DNA of 64,000 nucleotides from Prochilodus magdalenae (lineage: Eukaryota > Chordata > Actinopteri > Characiformes > Prochilodontidae). Location of the stretch: positions 209,501-273,500 of the forward strand of contig JAMWET010006593.1 of NCBI GenBank assembly GCA_024036415.1, given 5' to 3'. Below are positions 49,801-56,546 of this stretch, piece after piece; position 1 is the stretch's first letter, and each line of letters opens with the position of its first letter. Made by a program: the position numbers and the translations under genes. The notes beneath the pieces were generated by a model that worked only from the letters and a program-made list of their open reading frames with translations, ran no database searches and was not told where the DNA came from.

Positions 49801-52800
49801 AGCTAGCAGTCATTGTAGTTACTTCTAATGATTCTCTGTAATTACTGATTATTAAACTGTCAAGCAATGCTCTAGCTGATGCAGTTCATGGAAGACACTG
49901 CTAGCAACATACGTAAGAACACTGCTATACTCTGGTCCAATGCTGCCTTTCATTTACAGTAGGAGGACTGAAGCCCAGGGCCCACAAACACTTTCAGACG
50001 ACTTTCAGAGTAGGGTTACTTCAGGTGCTATCTGATCTAGATTACAGGCCCTCCAGATCATGCTCAGGTTCAAGTCCTATTCCACTGATCTTTCATATCC
50101 TTAGGAATAGCTATAGAGCTCAACAAACACATACAGAGGCTTAGTTTGCACTTGCCTTTGCTATATTTAACATGAACCTAGAAAAGGCTTTGGCTTTAGG
50201 CATGTTTGGTCTAGCCTGCACGTTCTTATACAAGACCCGGTCTCTCTGCTTTGTTCTGAGAAACTCTGCAATGACATTCTGAGAAACATAATCAGAGCAG
50301 ATATTTTCAGACCAGTGTTATACACTGTACAACCATTCTGTATATGTCTTAAAGTGTGGAGCAGGTCCAGTTTACCTCAATTTTAAATCATGATGGCAAG
50401 AGGAATAGATCTAATCCCTTTGAACCCTCCATAGTTAAAGAACGGCTGGCATCCCGGCTAGCAGGGAACATTCCTAGAACTTCAGCCAACGTTACCTAGA
50501 AGTTGTTATACAGGTTTAAGGTTTAATTTAATGTTCAGAGAAGATTTTAAAGAGGTTTATAATCTCAGATAATGTTCCTATAAGGGTAAATGTTAACTAA
50601 GACAGACTTCTGTTTTAACTGCACCCTTAGAGAATGGTTTGAGGATGTTTTGAGGGCCGTAGTTTATGCCTTTGCATTTCACGTATTGTACATTTTTCCA
50701 CTGTATTGATTGCTGTTTAATTTGGCACAATTCTTTTCCATATAATGCTCACTCACCAAGCACTTAATTAAGAGCTCTATGTTAATACTGAGTAGGGCTT
50801 CCATTTATTCTATAAACAGCCTCAGGTCCAAATGGCATACAATCTATATGTTGTTAGAAACATTCCTTTGAGATTTAGGTCTGTGCTGATATGATTGCAT
50901 CATGCCATTCCTGCAGTTTTTGCCAGTGCACCTTTGTGCTGCATGTCTCCTGTTCTACCACATACGAAACACGTTCTACTGGATTCAGATTCGGTAAAGC
51001 ACTGAGTATTAAACTAAGTATGTCATGTTGTTGATATCAGTTTCAGATGACTTTTGTTTTGTGAATCTGTGCTGTACCATGCTGGAAGTAGCCATGGTTA
51101 ACAACAATGCTCAAATAGTCAGAGGTATTTCAAGCATTACATGGGTGCTACTAACAAAGTGTGCCAAGAAACCATCCCCCACACTATTGTCACCACAACA
51201 AGGCATTTCCATTTGCAGAACTGACACTCGCTTGATGGTTTTTCTTAAGGGGGTGTCCAATCTTATTCACAGGGGACTGATTTGGCTGCAGGTTTTTTAT
51301 TTCAACAAAGCAGGAGATCTCACGATCAGTTGTTTGAAAGCTGAACAGTTCATTAATCAAGTAAGTCAGGTGAGGTCCGTTTCATTTGGAATGAAAACCT
51401 GCAGCTACACTCACCCTTTGCACATAAGATTGGACACCCGCTCTGGAGACTTATGCTTGAAATTCCCAGAAGCTCAGCAGTTATAAAAATCAGCAACAAC
51501 AATCACTGATGATCACTGAAATCACTTTGTTCTCCTCATTCTGATGGTTGATGTCAGCATCCTGGCCCGTATCTGTGCAATTGTATGTGTAGTGGTGGAG
51601 GAAGTACTCAAACCATGTAGTTGAGTTAAAGTAGAGATACTCAAGGTAAAAGTAGAAGTTCCTCCCTTAAGATCTCCACTGGAGTAAAAGTACTGAAGTA
51701 TTTACTCAGATGTACTTAAGTATGGAGAGTAGCAAGTTTTATTATGACTCTAATGTCCTATTATCATTTCTGGAACTAGACTCTTAATCAGCTCAGTGTA
51801 GGTGTAGAGATTCTAGTGTCTCTCAGTCCACCAGTCTTCAATAGAAGATCATTAATGAGTCTGACACTGGTGCCTATTACAATGATCATAAGTGCAGAAC
51901 ACTGAAGGAGAACAGTTTTCATTAGCTAGAACTATAAAATAACGTTTTGCAAACAAGCAAAGTTTCAGTTTAAGATTTAGTTAAAGCTTGATAAAAGTTG
52001 AATGAAAAACAATAGTGTAATAGAAACTTTCTATAAGTCTAATAAAAACTGGCTCATAAATTAGTTTTCCTTTACTATAGTGTATCTGTATGTCTCTGTT
52101 CATAAACATAAACCAGCCAAAACTAATTTAATATAAAATGAAACTGTATAATTCTGTATAATTCAGAAAAAGACACTCGCCAATCATTAGTGCATGTGTA
52201 CATATTTCCTGTGGTCTATTTACCCAGAAAGTCGGGAACGGTAGGGTTTATCTGTATACTAACCCCATCCTGCTTTACTTACCTTCCTCAGGGTGCTCCT
52301 TGATGTAGTCAAGGCTGGAAATGGACATTTCCATGGATGCCAGAAATCCATGAAGAAGCTTGTTTCGCCTTGACACTACATTTTTATGAGCACATAATCT
52401 CAAAGGAACTACAAATTCCATATAATCTAGTGGAGTAAAAAATAAGATCTGAGTTTGAAATGTGATGGAGTACAAAGTAAAAGGTAGTTCGAAATGGAAA
52501 TATTTCAGTAAAGTACAGATACAAAAACTAGTTACAGGGGTTGGACAATGAAACTGAAACACCTGGTTTTAGACCACAATCATTTATTAGTATGGTGTAG
52601 GGCCTCCTTTTGCGGCCAATACAGCGTCAGTTGGTCTTGGGAATGACATATAAAAGTCCTGCACAGTGGTCAGAGGGATTTTAAGCCATTCTTCTTGCAG
52701 GATAGTGGCCAGGTCACTACGTGATGCTGGTGGAGGTTCGTCCTTCTTGGTGGTATGCTGACATTACCCTGGATACCGTGGCTCTTGATACATCACAAAG

Positions 52801-55800
52801 ACTTGCTGTCTTGATCACAGATGCGCCAGCAAGACGTGCACCAACAATGTGTCCTCTTTTGAACTCTGGTATGTCACCCATAATGTTGTGTGCATTGCAG
52901 TATTTTGAGCAGAACTGTGCTCTTACCTGCTAACTGAACCTTCACACTCTGCTCTTACTGGTGCAATGTGCAATTAATGAAGATTGGCCACCAGGCTGGT
53001 CCAATTTAGCCATGAGACCTCCCACACTAAAATAGGTGTTTCAGTTTCATTGTCCCACCCCTGTATGTACAGTAACTTGTAAATTTCCCCACTGTGGGAT
53101 TAATAAAGGATGATCTTAACTAATTACATTTACTGTATTACTGTCCACCACTAAGTATGGGCTATGCTTATTGGGTAATCGCATGATTGAGTAGGGGTTT
53201 AGGCGTTCCTAATAAGTGCTTGGTGAGTGTGGATGAACCTGTTAAAATGTAGCGTAGCCAGTAGCCTGTAACACCATATCTCTCTGTTTTAGAGCATAAA
53301 GGGTGCAGGCAGATGGAGGAAGCTGTGCGTCTCTGGTTGGAAGGCAGGTGCATGGGTTCGATATTCCATGAGTGGATTAAAGTATACCGGCAGCATCAGA
53401 TGGCCTGCTTCCACAGCCAAATGCACCTTTTACACAGGTATGCCTTAACATACACAGACCACACTCACATGCCTATGAATAGCTAGTTAATGGTAATGTT
53501 TAACAGCCATGCCGTTATCAGCCTGTCAGCGCTTGATATTGTGTCCTTGAAGTCTCAGTGTAAATACAGTGTTCCTGAGAAGAACCTCTACTGCACTTCA
53601 TTATAACTTAGCCAGCCCTATAGTGCAGTGTTAGAAAAAAGACTTTGAGACCGACGTGTGCAGAACTAAAAACCAGGAATGGCTTATTACAAAACAGGCA
53701 ATCACAGCAAGCAACAGTACACAGCGAAAACAATGGGAGAAGCTGAATCAGAGTCAGGGACAGGCGGAGGTCAGAACCAGGTAGAACAAAGCGAGGGCGA
53801 ACAAGTTGAAAGGGGAAAACCGAAGGGAAAAACCAAAGAGAGAAAACAGAGGTACAAACCGTAGAGTCAGGACACAAGCAAAAGGGATAAGGTGAAAGAG
53901 TAGTAAAGGAACGAAGGAAGTCGGAAACCAGAGTAATACCATACGAAGAAAGACCGCTCAGGATTGCTAACCTAGGTTTGGCAAAGCGTGAATGTTTGAG
54001 AGTGGCTTAAATACAGGAAGTAATTGGATACAGCTGAGGTTAAAACTCTGGCGATCTAGAGCGAATCACAGAGTCCGACCGTGGGCGCATCGACATGACG
54101 TCATCGAGCGTGGCCCTCTGGGAAGTGGAGTCCTGAAGAGCGGAGAAGCCGGGGAGAGGTGGAGACGTGACATGCAGTAGATGAGATCCTTATGTGTGGT
54201 CGCTATATTACATCTATAATTAGAAACGCCCACTGGGCACTTCATTAGGAACCCTTCTACACACATTGTCCTTTTATCAGCTCCATTTACCATACAGATG
54301 CACTTTGTAGTTCTACAATTACACACTGTAGTCCATCTGTTGTAGTCCATCCCTTTACCCTGTTCTTCAATAGTCAGGACCCTCACAGGACCACCACAGA
54401 CCAGGTGTTGTTTGGGTAATGGATCGTTCTCAGCACTGCAGTGACACTGACGTGGTGGTGGTGGGTTAGTGTGTGTTATGCCAGTGTGAGTGGATCAGAC
54501 GAAGCAATGCTGATGGAGTGTGTAAACACTGCTGGACTAAGAATAAAACGTGTTTTGAATTTTGACTTGATGAAGGTCACTCTGCACATGGAGGGCTGCT
54601 GCTACAGAGACACAGCAGAAGTGTCAGACTGCTGAGTTGCAGCTCCGGAGATTCCAGATCCAAAGAGCTTTTAGAAGTTGGAGACGGACTGCAGCATCCC
54701 AAAAGGTTGGTAATGGAGACAAACAGGACCAAGCTTCTGAGAGCTGTGTTCCAGGCCTGGCACCATAAGGTACCAGAAGGTTTCAGTGGGGTTGTAGCAC
54801 ACATAGTCTTTATTGGGAACGTAAGGTCCAGTGTATAAAATTCCAGAACAGTGTCATTGAAGTGGCTTCTGTCTGATTCTCCTTCTCCACTTTCATCACC
54901 TTTCTCCCAACAGGCAAAGGCCCTGAGGCAGCGTGAACTACACCTTAGTGAGAAATTCTTCTCGCTTTGGCTTCAGGAAGTGCAGAGGAGACAGTCCGAG
55001 CGGCTGCTTCAGGCAAGATGGAGGTAGGCTGTAGCTGTTGTAATGCAATCAAATGGAAGCGTTATCATTCTACAGTCAGTACTACAGGTATTCAAGGGAG
55101 AGTAATCTGGGAGAGATTGCTCCTTGATTGGCAGCTTTTGTGAGTCTTGAGAGTTGAGAGTGCAGTAGTGCAGACTGGATGTGTAGAGCAAGAACTGGGA
55201 GGTGTGACAGTTTTATCTTGCCATGTCATCTTTTTGTAGAGGTGTAAACTCTTTTCTCAGAAGGGGTATTCCACTCTTCTTTCCCCATCACTGCTTATTA
55301 GCTCAACACAGAATCTAAATATTTTCCACACACAGTAAGTGAAACAAAAAACGAATTATTTTAATTAATATTTAATAAAAAAATATCGAATTTGTTTTGG
55401 GCAAAATGGCCACCAGGGGGCTGCAGAACAAGTCAGTAGGTAAGTGTGACTATTATGACATATGGTCATCTGTTGTGTATTTCAGATGGCAATACTTTTT
55501 TATTCCTGGAACATTGTGCATTGTATGCCTGATGCACACTGATCACCTGCTAGGGTCAGCTCTTTGTAGCATGGGTAACTGAAGGTAACTCTTTAGAGCA
55601 AAATCTGACCAATCATTTCTCCTAACAGGAGTGAGGCGGACAAATTACTAGGCATGCATGTTCAGTTATTGAGGACCTTCTAAACTGAAATTGCTACATT
55701 CGCTAGGCACCGTTAGGCCTTTCTTCCTAAAGTCTACAGGACTGCTGCTCTATCCAGATACAACTTATGCTTTGTTTGTGTCCCCACTGAATTCTTGTGC

Positions 55801-56456
55801 TTGGCATATTTGCTTGCTGGCGTAACATCAAACTTAATCACTCATGGCTTGTGCAGCATTTGCCATCTTTTGGCATCAGGGAAAAAAAAATTAATGACCC
55901 TAAATTTGCCATTTTCTTCAGTTTATCTTGTTGGTAAGATACTGCAGACTTCTAACAGTATTGTAATAGCATGAAGTAGTTTGTTGGAAAGTGGAAGATT
56001 TAGCTCATTTGCAAATGTTGGTGTGCACTGTACTGTGTTTGTACTGTGACAGGGCTAAGTGGCTAAGACGCTGGCGTTACAGAGTGGTGGAGCGGAGAGA
56101 ACAGAGGGAGCTAACTCGTCTGTACTGGGCCTCCTGGAAAAGCCAGACTGCTGCCTCACTGCTGTACTCCCAAAAAGTGACTTCCATCTTATTCATCTTA
56201 TAAACAAGGAAACAGTTTAATGCCTTTAAGTACAAATTAAGGTGTATGTCTCTTAACTGTTTCTTGCTTTTGCATTATTGGTTTTGCTGAAGGCTGTACT
56301 GTGCCTGTAACTCGCCTGTACTCACAGTAGATTTTGACAGCAGGTTGTGAACATCTTGACCAATCACAAGAGTGCTTTTGTGGGTGTTTATTTATTTATT
56401 TATTTATTTATTGCCTGCCACCACCCCCACCCTTTTCAGAGGACTAATTAATATTA

Positions 56457-56546
<90 letters not shown>

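Noticed and set aside
51025..51486. 153-codon + strand frame
   Set aside because: It runs through the short MITE at 51250-51440 and has no domain or splice support.
52721..52933. 70-codon frame [14 protein letters not shown].. found three times
   Set aside because: It is the antisense of the Tc1 transposase head in the short element copies, not a gene; its conservation follows from recent copying.
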